From contig JAJTHJ010000369.1 of the NCBI GenBank assembly GCA_021298875.1, positions 1 to 16,287 of the forward strand: a stretch of DNA of 16,287 nucleotides, in the 5' to 3' direction. Position 1 is the stretch's first letter. Each line of letters opens with the position of its first letter. Of the stretch, positions 5,564 to 11,972 are shown piece after piece. A model generated the notes under the pieces. It had not been told where the DNA came from and did no database searches. It saw only the letters and a program-made list of their open reading frames with translations. The position numbers were made by a program, and so were the translations under genes. This stretch comes from Burkholderiales bacterium. Lineage in GTDB: Bacteria; Pseudomonadota; Gammaproteobacteria; Burkholderiales; Burkholderiaceae_F.

Positions 5564-7399
5564 TCACTCCACCGTCACGCTCTTGGCCAGATTGCGCGGC
5601 TTGTCCACGTCGGTGCCGCGCGCGACCGCGGTGTGATACGCCAGCAATTGCAGCGGCACCACGTGCAGGATCGGCGACAGGTCGCCGTAGTGTTCGGGCA
5701 GGCGGACGACCTGCACGCCTTCGCCGGACGCGATGCGCGTGTCGGCATCGGCAAACACGAAGATCTCGCCGCCTCGGGCGCGCACTTCCTGCATGTTGCT
5801 CTTGAGCTTCTCCAGCAGCGCGTCGTTGGGCGCGACGGTCACCACCGGCATCGCGGCGGTGACCAGCGCCAGTGGGCCGTGCTTCAGTTCCCCGGCCGGG
5901 TAGGCCTCGGCGTGGATGTAGCTGATCTCCTTCAATTTCAACGCGCCTTCGAGCGCGATCGGGTAGTGCAGGCCGCGACCGAGGAAAAGCGCGTGCTCCT
6001 TATCCACGAACTGCTCGGCGAGCGCGATGATCTGCGGCTCCAGAGCCAGCACCTTCTGCACCGCCGCCGGCAGGTGGCGCAGCGCGGTGAGCGCGGTGGC
6101 GGCCTGCGAGTCGCCGATCTGCCCGCGGGCGAGCGCCAGCGTGTTGGCGAGCAGGTACAGCGCCACGAGTTGCGTGGTGAAGGCCTTGGTCGAGGCCACC
6201 CCGATCTCCGGCCCGGCGTGGGTGATGAACTGCGCGGCGGTCTCGCGCACCATCGCTGAAGTCGCCACGTTGCACACCGCCAGCGTGCGCTGCATGCCGA
6301 GCGACTGCGCGTGCTTGAGCGCGGCCAGCGTGTCGGCGGTCTCGCCCGACTGCGAGACGACGACCACCAGCGTGTTGGCGTCGGCCACCGAGCGGCGGTA
6401 GCGGTATTCGCTGGCGATCTCCACCGCGGTCGGCACCTGCGCGATGGACTCGATCCAGTAACGCGCCACCAGCGACGCGTAGTAGCTGGTGCCGCAGGCG
6501 AGGATCAGCACACGGTCGATCTGCGGCAGCCATTGGGCCGCCGCGTCGCCAAAGAGCCAGGGGTCGATCGTGCCGACCGACTCCAGCGTGTCGGCGATCG
6601 CGCGCGGCTGCTCGAAAATCTCCTTCTGCATGAAGTGTCGGTATGGCCCCAGATCGACCGCCTGTGCGTGCGCGGCCACGGTGCGCGCGGGGCGCTCCAC
6701 CCGGCGGCCGGCGCGGTCGACGATCCACACGCGGCCCAACTGCACGTCGGCCACGTCGCCCTCTTCCAGGTAGACGATCCGATCCGTGGCGCCAACCAGC
6801 GCCATCGCGTCGGACGCGAGGAAGTTCTCGTTGGTGCCGAGGCCGACCACCAGCGGGCTGCCGGCGCGGGCGCCGACCACGCGGTGCGGCTCGTCGCGCG
6901 CAAACACGGCAATCGCGTACGCGCCCTGCAACTCGCGCACCGCCGCCTGCACCGCCTCGAACAGGTCGCCGTTGTAATGGCTGTCGATCAAGTGCGGCAG
7001 CACCTCGGTGTCGGTCTGGCTTTCGAAGGCGTAGCCGGCGGCTTGCAGGCGGGCGCGCAGGGCTTCGTGGTTTTCGATGATCCCGTTGTGGACGAGCGCG
7101 ATGCGCGCGCCGCGCGCGACCTTGACCGGCCCGCCCGAGACGTGCGGATGCGCGTTTGCGGTGGACGGCGCGCCGTGCGTAGCCCAGCGCGTGTGCGCAA
7201 TGCCGGTAAACCCGGCCAGTGTGGCCGCCTGCTCCTGCAGCTCCGCCACGCGCGCGACGCTGCGGGCGCGGACGACTTCGCCGTCGGCGTGGATCGCCAC
7301 GCCGCAGGAGTCGTAGCCGCGGTACTCCAGGCGGCGCAGACCTTCGATCAACAGGGGGACGATGTTGCGCTGCGCGACGGCGCCGACGATTCCGCACAT
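5564..7399 (-). CDS. glmS: Glutamine-fructose-6-phosphate aminotransferase (isomerizing)
   Basis: GlmS makes glucosamine-6-phosphate from fructose-6-phosphate and glutamine, the first committed step toward UDP-GlcNAc for peptidoglycan and LPS. The 611-residue protein has the N-terminal glutamine amidotransferase (class II) domain with nucleophile Cys2 (MCGIVGAV), RGYDSCG (27-33), TRWATHG (70-76) and HNGIIEN (104-110). Two sugar-isomerase (SIS) domains follow: ILACGTSYYAS (299-309) with VSQSGETADT (348-357), and LGRGLHYPIALEGALKLKE (473-491) with GELKHGPLAL (503-512). The C-terminus ends DKPRNLAKSVTVE, with Lys606 as the expected sugar-binding lysine. Length matches E. coli (609). It has its own strong ribosome-binding site and promoter candidate and is divergent from the Lrp-type regulator. 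No ribozyme-type riboswitch sequence is seen. Confidence 0.97.
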   Translation of the reverse strand: MCGIVGAVAQRNIVPLLIEGLRRLEYRGYDSCGVAIHADGEVVRARSVARVAELQEQAATLAGFTGIAHTRWATHGAPSTANAHPHVSGGPVKVARGARIALVHNGIIENHEALRARLQAAGYAFESQTDTEVLPHLIDSHYNGDLFEAVQAAVRELQGAYAIAVFARDEPHRVVGARAGSPLVVGLGTNENFLASDAMALVGATDRIVYLEEGDVADVQLGRVWIVDRAGRRVERPARTVAAHAQAVDLGPYRHFMQKEIFEQPRAIADTLESVGTIDPWLFGDAAAQWLPQIDRVLILACGTSYYASLVARYWIESIAQVPTAVEIASEYRYRRSVADANTLVVVVSQSGETADTLAALKHAQSLGMQRTLAVCNVATSAMVRETAAQFITHAGPEIGVASTKAFTTQLVALYLLANTLALARGQIGDSQAATALTALRHLPAAVQKVLALEPQIIALAEQFVDKEHALFLGRGLHYPIALEGALKLKEISYIHAEAYPAGELKHGPLALVTAAMPVVTVAPNDALLEKLKSNMQEVRARGGEIFVFADADTRIASGEGVQVVRLPEHYGDLSPILHVVPLQLLAYHTAVARGTDVDKPRNLAKSVTVE

Positions 7400-7407
7400 G
7401 GTCTGTG

Positions 7408-7449
7408 CCTCCGATTTTGTGTTCTAGCGGATCGTATCGGCATATACAA
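7408..7449 (-). promoter_or_regulatory. glmS promoter and ribosome-binding site
   Basis: On the minus strand, TTGTAT (7449-7444) and TAGAAC (7426-7421) are spaced by 17 bases and fit a sigma-70 promoter. GGAGG (7412-7408) lies 8 bases before the glmS ATG. The 5' leader would be about 15 bases. The promoter is close to the lrp operator on the other side (nearest edge 7477), so the regulator could influence glmS, but the operators lie upstream of the -35 box and not over it. Confidence 0.5.
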
Positions 7450-7476
7450 GAAATAGGCTTCCGAAAATCGATCCGT

Positions 7477-7521
7477 CATGCAATATTTTTTGCATGCGCC
7501 GTGTCAATGCAATATTCTTGC
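7477..7521 (+). promoter_or_regulatory. lrp autoregulatory operator and leaderless promoter
   Basis: CATGCAA-TATTTT-TTGCATG at 7477-7496 is an inverted repeat with 7-base arms. The ten bases ATGCAATATT recur at 7507-7516, exactly 29 bases downstream, followed by CTTGC. Embedded in these are TTGCAT (7490-7495) and TATTCT (7513-7518), spaced by 17 bases, a good sigma-70 promoter. The first transcribed base would fall at about 7525, the A of ATG. There is no Shine-Dalgarno sequence. The -35 and -10 boxes each lie inside one operator copy, which suggests autorepression. Confidence 0.6.
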
Positions 7522-7524
7522 GGC

Positions 7525-7992
7525 ATGATCGACATCGACACCACCGACCGCCGCCTTCTCGATCTGCTGCAAACCGACGCCTCGCTGACCAATCAGGCGC
7601 TGGCCGAGCGCGCGGGCATCTCGCCCGCGACCTGCCTGCGCCGCGTGCGGCGGCTGGTGGAAGCGGGGGTGATCGAGCGGCAGATCGCCATCGTTGCGCC
7701 GCACGCGCTGGGTACCCGCCTGACCGCGATCCTCGAAGTGACGCTCGATGCGCAAAGCGCCGAGGCGCTCGCCGCGTTCGAGGCGCAGGTCGCGCCCGAG
7801 CCGAGCGTGCAGCAGTGCTACCGCGTCTCCACCGGCCCCGACTTCGTGCTGGTGGTGCTGGTGGCCGACATGGTGGCCTACCACGACTTTGCGCACCGCG
7901 TGCTGACCGCGGCGGCCAACGTGCGCAACGTGCGCGCCTTCTTTGTGGTCAAGCGCAGCAAGTTCGAGCCGCGGGTGCCGCCGCTCGCTTGA
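7525..7992 (+). CDS. Lrp/AsnC-family transcriptional regulator
   Basis: This 155-residue protein has the standard two-domain Lrp/AsnC layout. The N-terminal winged helix-turn-helix starts DTTDRRLLDLLQTDASLTN (5-23) and includes ALAERAGISPATCLRRVRRL (25-44). The C-terminal RAM ligand-sensing domain runs from about residue 65, with TGPDFVLVVLVADM (103-116) in the family-typical place. These proteins form octamers and usually sense an amino acid. Which one is not visible. ATG 7525 is preferred because it gives the canonical MIDIDTTDRR start; ATG 7507 in the same frame lies inside the operator. The gene is divergent from glmS with 125 bases between starts. It is probably autoregulated through the sites at 7477-7521. 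Whether it controls glmS or a distant amino-acid pathway is open. Confidence 0.92.
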   Translation: MIDIDTTDRRLLDLLQTDASLTNQALAERAGISPATCLRRVRRLVEAGVIERQIAIVAPHALGTRLTAILEVTLDAQSAEALAAFEAQVAPEPSVQQCYRVSTGPDFVLVVLVADMVAYHDFAHRVLTAAANVRNVRAFFVVKRSKFEPRVPPLA

Positions 7993-8060
7993 CCGTCTGC
8001 GCAAGAAGCGCCCGGCCCGCAGCGGTCAGCGGCGAATCACGGACCACTGTAAAAGTATCC

Positions 8061-8094
8061 TTGGTTTGCATAAGTAGTCTAAATAGAATCTAAT
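8061..8094 (+). promoter_or_regulatory. hipBA promoter region
   Basis: This short AT-rich stretch stands out against the GC-rich background. Two overlapping sigma-70 readings fit: TTGGTT (8061-8066) with TAGAAT (8084-8089), or TTGCAT (8066-8071) with TCTAAT (8089-8094), both with 17-base spacers. TCTA-AA-TAGA (8078-8087) is a small palindrome that a HipB-type repressor could bind. With the second reading transcription would start at about 8101, next to ATG 8102. Confidence 0.45.
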
Positions 8095-8410
8095 GAAGCC
8101 TATGGTTTCTTTTAATGAGTCAAGAGCCGCGCTCGCCCGCCTCGGCGGCCGGCTGCGCGAGCGACGCCTGCAGCAGGGCGAGCCGCAAGCGCTGTTTGCC
8201 GAGCGGATTGGCGTCTCGGTGCCCACGCTGCGCGCAATGGAGCAAGGCGCGCCGACGGTGGCGATCGGCACCTGGGTGCTGGCGTTGTGGGCGCTTGGCG
8301 CCCTGGACGAACTGGAGCGCGTGCTGGCACCGGCACCGTCGTTGATCGCGCAGTTGCAAGCGCGCAGCCGGCCGCCTCGCCAGCGCGCACCGCGGCGGTC
8401 GCGGCAGTGA
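8093..8410 (+). CDS. hipB: HipB-like XRE-family antitoxin/repressor
   Basis: This 105-residue protein has a Cro/CI-type helix-turn-helix. LGGRLRERRLQQGE (17-30) is the first helix pair, QALFAERIGVSVPTLRAMEQG (32-52) the recognition part, and WVLALWALGALDELERVL (61-78) the closing helices. HipB dimers bind the operon's operator and neutralise the HipA kinase. The C-terminus from residue 90 is a basic, Arg/Pro-rich tail (RSRPPRQRAPRRSRQ) that may be disordered. The start could be ATG 8093 or the in-frame ATG 8102; neither has a Shine-Dalgarno sequence. The stop overlaps the hipA GTG start (GTGA at 8407-8410), so the genes are translationally coupled. An AT-rich promoter lies directly upstream. 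Confidence 0.87.
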   Translation: MKPMVSFNESRAALARLGGRLRERRLQQGEPQALFAERIGVSVPTLRAMEQGAPTVAIGTWVLALWALGALDELERVLAPAPSLIAQLQARSRPPRQRAPRRSRQ

Positions 8411-9630
8411 TTGGCTACGACGTCTGGCGCGTGCTGCCAACGGGCGCGCGGGTGCTCTGCGGCACGCTCGCCTGCACGGTGCCCGAGTCGCACGGCCGCT
8501 TTCGCGCGGAGTTCGCCTACGCGCCGGACTATCCGGCCGCGGGCCACGGCGCGCTGGAGCCGATCCACCTGCCGCTGCGCACGGCGGCAAGCTGGCAGTC
8601 CGAGCAGTTCTACTCGCCACTCGCCGTGTTCGAGGACGCGCTGCCCGACGCCTGGGGCCGCGAGTTGATGCGCCGGCTGCTGCCGCGCGCAACGACCGGC
8701 GCGCCGTATCTGCTCGGACTGCTGGGCGATGACGGCATCGGCGCGCTGCGCTTCACACGGCGGCCGGAGTCCGAGGCGCCGCCGCCGCTCCCCCTGCCGG
8801 CGGCGCCGGCCACGCTGGCCGAACTGGTGTCGACCGCGCGCGCGCTGGAAGCGCGCCGCCCGGTCGCGCGTGCCGATCTGGCGCGCGTGCTGGCGGCCGG
8901 CCGCACGCCCGGTGGCGCTCGACCCAAAGCGCTGATCGACGACGCGGGCCTGCGCTGGATCGCCAAGTTCCCGAGCGCGGTGCTGGACGAGGGGCTCGAC
9001 ATCGTCGGCCTGGAGGCCGCGACACTCACCGCCGCCACCGCCGCCGGGCTTTCCGTACCGCCGCACCGGCTGCGCCCGGTCGGCCGCCGACGGGTGCTGC
9101 TGGTGCAGCGCTTCGACGTGCTCGGCGCGGCGCACGCGGGGCGCGCCCACATGGTCAGTCTCAAGTCGCTCTGCGGCGTACGCGCCGGCGTGGAGGCCGC
9201 AAGCTACGACGAACTGGCCGCCGCCCTGCGCCGCGCGAGCGCCCGCCCGCGCGAAGATGTGGCGGCACTCTTCCGGCTGGCGCTGTTCAACGCCGCGGTC
9301 GGCAACACCGACGATCACGCGAAGAACTTCTGGATGCTCGACGCCGGCGCCGGCTGGCGGTTGGCGCCCGCTTTCGACCTGCTGCCCGATACCGGGCGGC
9401 GCGGCGAGCATGCGCTGGCCATCGGTCTGCACCCGCGCGTGCCCGATGCCGCCGGCTGGCGCGCGCTGGCGCGGGCCTGGGGCGTGGCCGAGGTGGAGGC
9501 GATCGTCGATTCGGTGCTGGCTGCCGTGCGCGACTGGCCCGCGCAGGCGCGCGCCGCGGGCGTGCCGGCCGAGCAGATCGCGGAGTTTCGCCGCGATCAG
9601 GCGCGGCGGATGAAGGCGATCCTCGCGTGA
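8407..9630 (+). CDS. hipA: HipA-family serine/threonine kinase toxin
   Basis: This 407-residue protein has the HipA layout: an N-terminal subdomain (about 1-115) with FYSPLAVFEDALPDAWGRELMRRLL (68-92), then the kinase core. GGARPKALI (169-177) is the glycine-rich loop, WIAKFPS (184-190) carries the ATP-binding Lys187, GNTDDHAKNF (299-308) is the catalytic loop with Asp302 as the likely base, and APAFDLLPD (320-328) gives the metal-binding Asp324. E. coli HipA (440 residues) phosphorylates glutamyl-tRNA synthetase and causes persistence; the target here is unknown. All catalytic residues are present. The position matching E. coli autophosphorylation Ser150 appears to be Thr167, by my manual alignment. 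The GTG start at 8407 overlaps the hipB stop; a longer frame to 8287 would lie wholly within hipB and is unlikely. The gene ends 11 bases before a terminator hairpin shared with the convergent VOC gene. Confidence 0.92.
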   Translation: MIGYDVWRVLPTGARVLCGTLACTVPESHGRFRAEFAYAPDYPAAGHGALEPIHLPLRTAASWQSEQFYSPLAVFEDALPDAWGRELMRRLLPRATTGAPYLLGLLGDDGIGALRFTRRPESEAPPPLPLPAAPATLAELVSTARALEARRPVARADLARVLAAGRTPGGARPKALIDDAGLRWIAKFPSAVLDEGLDIVGLEAATLTAATAAGLSVPPHRLRPVGRRRVLLVQRFDVLGAAHAGRAHMVSLKSLCGVRAGVEAASYDELAAALRRASARPREDVAALFRLALFNAAVGNTDDHAKNFWMLDAGAGWRLAPAFDLLPDTGRRGEHALAIGLHPRVPDAAGWRALARAWGVAEVEAIVDSVLAAVRDWPAQARAAGVPAEQIAEFRRDQARRMKAILA

Positions 9631-9641
9631 TCGGCGGGAAG

Positions 9642-9663
9642 CCGCCCCGGATCGCCGGGGCGG
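9642..9663. terminator. Bidirectional terminator hairpin between hipA and the VOC gene
   Basis: CCGCCCCGG (9642-9650) pairs perfectly with CCGGGGCGG (9655-9663) around the loop ATCG; two further weak pairs extend it. It lies between the convergent stops at 9630 and 9665-9667. There is only a short TT after the stem on the plus strand, so efficiency is uncertain. Confidence 0.65.
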
Positions 9664-9664
9664 T

Positions 9665-10036
9665 TCAAGCGCGCGACCAAGCGTAGATCTGCAACTCGTT
9701 GCCCGCCGGGTCGCGCAAGGTCGCGACCGTGCCGCCCCAGCCCTGCCGCTCGGGTGACGCGGCGAAGACGACGCCACGGCCGCGCAGCGTGTCGTACACA
9801 GCATCGATGTCCGCGACCTCGAACGACAGGCCGGTAAAGCGCCCGACCAGTTGCAGGTCGTCTGGCGGCGCGTCGGCGGCCACCGCTTCGACCACCAGCG
9901 TGCAGCCGCCCGCGTCGAACACGCAGTAGCCGTACTCGCCGCCGTCGGCCTTGAGCGGCAGGCCGAGCGCGCTCGCGTAGAAGTCGCGCGCCGCGACCAG
10001 GTCCGACACAAAGAGCCGGATGGTGTTCAGTTTCAT
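9665..10036 (-). CDS. VOC-superfamily (glyoxalase/bleomycin-resistance fold) protein
   Basis: This 123-residue protein has a single vicinal-oxygen-chelate module pair. The first half starts MKLNTIRLFVSDLVAARDFYASALGLPL (1-28). The second contains GLSFEVADIDAVYDTLRGRGV (69-89), then WGGTVATLRDPAGNELQIYAW (100-120), with Glu115 in the family metal-binding position. VOC proteins include glyoxalase I, dioxygenases and drug-binding resistance proteins. The first-half His usual in metal enzymes is not in the start motif (RLFVSD), so the reaction cannot be predicted. The start at 10036 is canonical but lacks a Shine-Dalgarno sequence. It lies 62 bases after the unknown exported protein, on the same strand, and may be part of a glmU-led transcript. 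Confidence 0.88.
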   Translation of the reverse strand: MKLNTIRLFVSDLVAARDFYASALGLPLKADGGEYGYCVFDAGGCTLVVEAVAADAPPDDLQLVGRFTGLSFEVADIDAVYDTLRGRGVVFAASPERQGWGGTVATLRDPAGNELQIYAWSRA

Positions 10037-10098
10037 GCGCGCGTTATCCGAGTCGTGCGACTGTCGAGTGGGGTCTGTCCCGCAACGCGACGGCAGAC

Positions 10099-10560
10099 TC
10101 AGTTACGGCGAGCGCCATAGGGCTCGGACCTGGGGTCAACCACGGTGCCGTCGAAAAGAACAACAGCAACGAACTGGCCTCCCCATAAACGCCGACCAGC
10201 AACTACCGGCTGAAACTCCAGTCGATAAAACCAACCATCGACGATCCCCGGCCCACTGCTGGACTGGGATCTAAGAGTTATCGATGTGATCGCGAACTGC
10301 TTCACGTCCGCATGTCGCGTGCGCAGCCACGCGTCGGCCAGCTCCACGGCCTTGGCGATTGGCAAGGGTGGCGAGCCGGCAGCGGAAGGCAACCACTTGG
10401 GCTGTGCGGCCCACTTCTGGCGAGTGACCTCCCAATAGTGCATGGTCTTATCGTCTCCCTCGCCGAGTAGGGAAACTTCACCGCGCGGCTGCGCGCTAGC
10501 CGTGACCGCGAGGATCGCGAGCGCCGCAGAGAAAAAACATCGAACTCCAGTCATCGACAC
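10099..10560 (-). CDS. Exported protein of unknown function
   Basis: This 153-residue protein begins with a clear Sec signal peptide (MSMTGVRCFFSAALAILAVTASAQ, cleavage expected after about residue 23). The mature part is soluble. It contains a helix rich in small and charged residues (AVELADAWLRTRH, 70-82), then strand-like stretches (QFAITSITLRSQ, 87-98; DGWFYRLEFQPVV, 107-119) and ends GGQFVAVVLFDGTVVDPR. The helix followed by an antiparallel sheet is faintly like a PepSY domain, but I cannot assign a family. GGAGG lies 5 bases before ATG 10560 and 11 before an in-frame ATG at 10554; I prefer the first. It starts only 19 bases after the glmU stop, so it is probably read from the glmU transcript. 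Confidence 0.72.
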   Translation of the reverse strand: MSMTGVRCFFSAALAILAVTASAQPRGEVSLLGEGDDKTMHYWEVTRQKWAAQPKWLPSAAGSPPLPIAKAVELADAWLRTRHADVKQFAITSITLRSQSSSGPGIVDGWFYRLEFQPVVAGRRLWGGQFVAVVLFDGTVVDPRSEPYGARRN

Positions 10561-10579
10561 CTCCAGCTTCGGTTACGGA

Positions 10580-11947
10580 CTACTGCTTTTTCACTGGCCG
10601 CTGCCACCGCTCCACCGTCACCGCCTTGCTGCGCGCCACGGTGAGCTTTCCGGCCGGCACTTCCTTCGTCACGACCGAGCCGGCGCCGACGGTGGCGCCG
10701 TCGCCGACCGTGACGGGCGCGACCAGCACGGCGTTGCTGCCGATGGAGACATCGGCGCCGATGTCGGTCTTGTGCTTGTTCACACCGTCGTAGTTGGCGG
10801 TGATGGTGCCGGCGCCGATGTTGCTGCGCGCGCCGACGCGTGCGTCGCCGATGTAGGTCAGGTGATTGGCCTTGGCGCCGCGCTCGATGCGGCTCGCCTT
10901 CACCTCGACAAAGTTGCCGATGTGCACGTCGTCCTCCAGCACCGCGCCCGGCCGCAGCCGCGCGTAGGGGCCGATGCGCGCGCCGGCGGCCACCTGCGCG
11001 CCGTCGATGTGCGAGTACGCCTGCACTTCGGTGCCGGCGCCAAGCGTGCAGTTGCGCAGCACGCAGTAGGGGCCGATCTTCACCCCGGCGGCCAGGCGCA
11101 CTTCGCCTTCGAAGATGCAGCCGACGTCGATGGCGACTTCACCGTCGAGCGCGACCGTGCCGCGCACGTCGATGCGCGCCGGGTCGGCGAGTGTGGCGCC
11201 CGCTTCCAGCAGTGCTGCGGCGGCGCGCGCCTGCGCAGCTCGCTCCACCTGCGCCAGTTGCGCCTTGCTGTTCACGCCGAGCACTTCTTCGGCCTCGGCG
11301 CACAGCAGCGCATGGACGGCGACACCGTCACGCACCGCGGCGGCGATCACGTCGGTCAGGTAGTACTCGCGCTGCGCGTTGTCGTTGGACAGACCTGCCA
11401 GCCACCCCTTGAGCCGCGCCGTGGGTGCGACGAGGATGCCGGTGTTGACTTCGTCGATGGCCAGCTCGTCGGGCGCGGCGTCTTTCTGCTCGACGATCCG
11501 CTGCACGCAGCCGTCGACATCGCGCACGATGCGGCCGTAGCCGGTCGGGTCGGCCAGCCGCACGGTGAGCAGTCCCACCGCGTCGCCCGCCGCGGCGGCG
11601 AGTGCGCGCAAGGTATCGGCCCGCACCAGCGGCACGTCGCCATAGAGCACCAGCGTGCGAGCGGAGTCGTCCAACAGCGGCACCGCCTGCATCACCGCGT
11701 GGCCGGTGCCCAGTTGCGGCTCCTGCCGCACGAAAGCTACGTCCGGCTGCGCGGCAAACGCAGCCTGCACCTGCTCGCCGCCGTGGCCGACCACCACGAT
11801 CACCCGCGCGCCGCCCGCCGGCGCCGCGGCGCGAGCGGCGGCAATCACGTGCGCTAGCATGGCCTGCCCGACGACAGGATGTAACACTTTCGGCAACGCC
11901 GAACGCATCCGTTTGCCCTGGCCGGCGGCCAGAATCACGATGTTCAT
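10580..11947 (-). CDS. glmU: Bifunctional GlcNAc-1-P uridyltransferase / GlcN-1-P acetyltransferase
   Basis: GlmU acetylates glucosamine-1-phosphate and then adds UMP to give UDP-GlcNAc, the precursor of peptidoglycan and lipid A. The 455-residue protein (E. coli 456) has the N-terminal uridyltransferase domain: LAAGQGKRM (6-14), a conserved Lys20, QLGTGHAV (78-85), YGDVPL with metal-binding Asp104 (102-107), EYYLTD (194-199) and GVNSK with Asn226. The C-terminal left-handed beta-helix of hexapeptide repeats (about 250-435) includes RPGAVLEDDVHIGNFVEVK (332-350), the catalytic base His362 (NHLTYIGD) and NIGAGTITANYDG (376-388). ATG 11947 gives the canonical MNIVILAAGQG start; a longer frame to 12073 runs through the divergent lipoprotein gene and is rejected. 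No strong ribosome-binding site is visible. Acts in the same pathway as glmS, which lies 3.2 kb further along on the same strand. Confidence 0.97.
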   Translation of the reverse strand: MNIVILAAGQGKRMRSALPKVLHPVVGQAMLAHVIAAARAAAPAGGARVIVVVGHGGEQVQAAFAAQPDVAFVRQEPQLGTGHAVMQAVPLLDDSARTLVLYGDVPLVRADTLRALAAAAGDAVGLLTVRLADPTGYGRIVRDVDGCVQRIVEQKDAAPDELAIDEVNTGILVAPTARLKGWLAGLSNDNAQREYYLTDVIAAAVRDGVAVHALLCAEAEEVLGVNSKAQLAQVERAAQARAAAALLEAGATLADPARIDVRGTVALDGEVAIDVGCIFEGEVRLAAGVKIGPYCVLRNCTLGAGTEVQAYSHIDGAQVAAGARIGPYARLRPGAVLEDDVHIGNFVEVKASRIERGAKANHLTYIGDARVGARSNIGAGTITANYDGVNKHKTDIGADVSIGSNAVLVAPVTVGDGATVGAGSVVTKEVPAGKLTVARSKAVTVERWQRPVKKQ

Positions 11948-11972
11948 GGTGGATTCGGAAAGGTCGAGCAAG

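Noticed and set aside
6000..7397. Long alternative frames on both strands across glmS
   Set aside because: Translations are Arg/Gly/Ala-rich and motif-free, while GlmS matches its family over its full length in its own frame.
7400..7526. glmS ribozyme or other riboswitch upstream of glmS
   Set aside because: The leader is predicted to be about 15 bases and no ribozyme core is present; that ribozyme is typical of Gram-positive bacteria.
8026..10011. Very long open frame (about 660 codons) on the minus strand opposite hipBA
   Set aside because: It is antisense to two clearly coding genes, is Arg/Ala/Gln-rich without any motif, and results from the GC-rich third positions of the true genes.
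10442..11857. 471-codon plus-strand open frame opposite glmU
   Set aside because: Shadow of glmU codon bias, with no motif and no ribosome-binding site of note.
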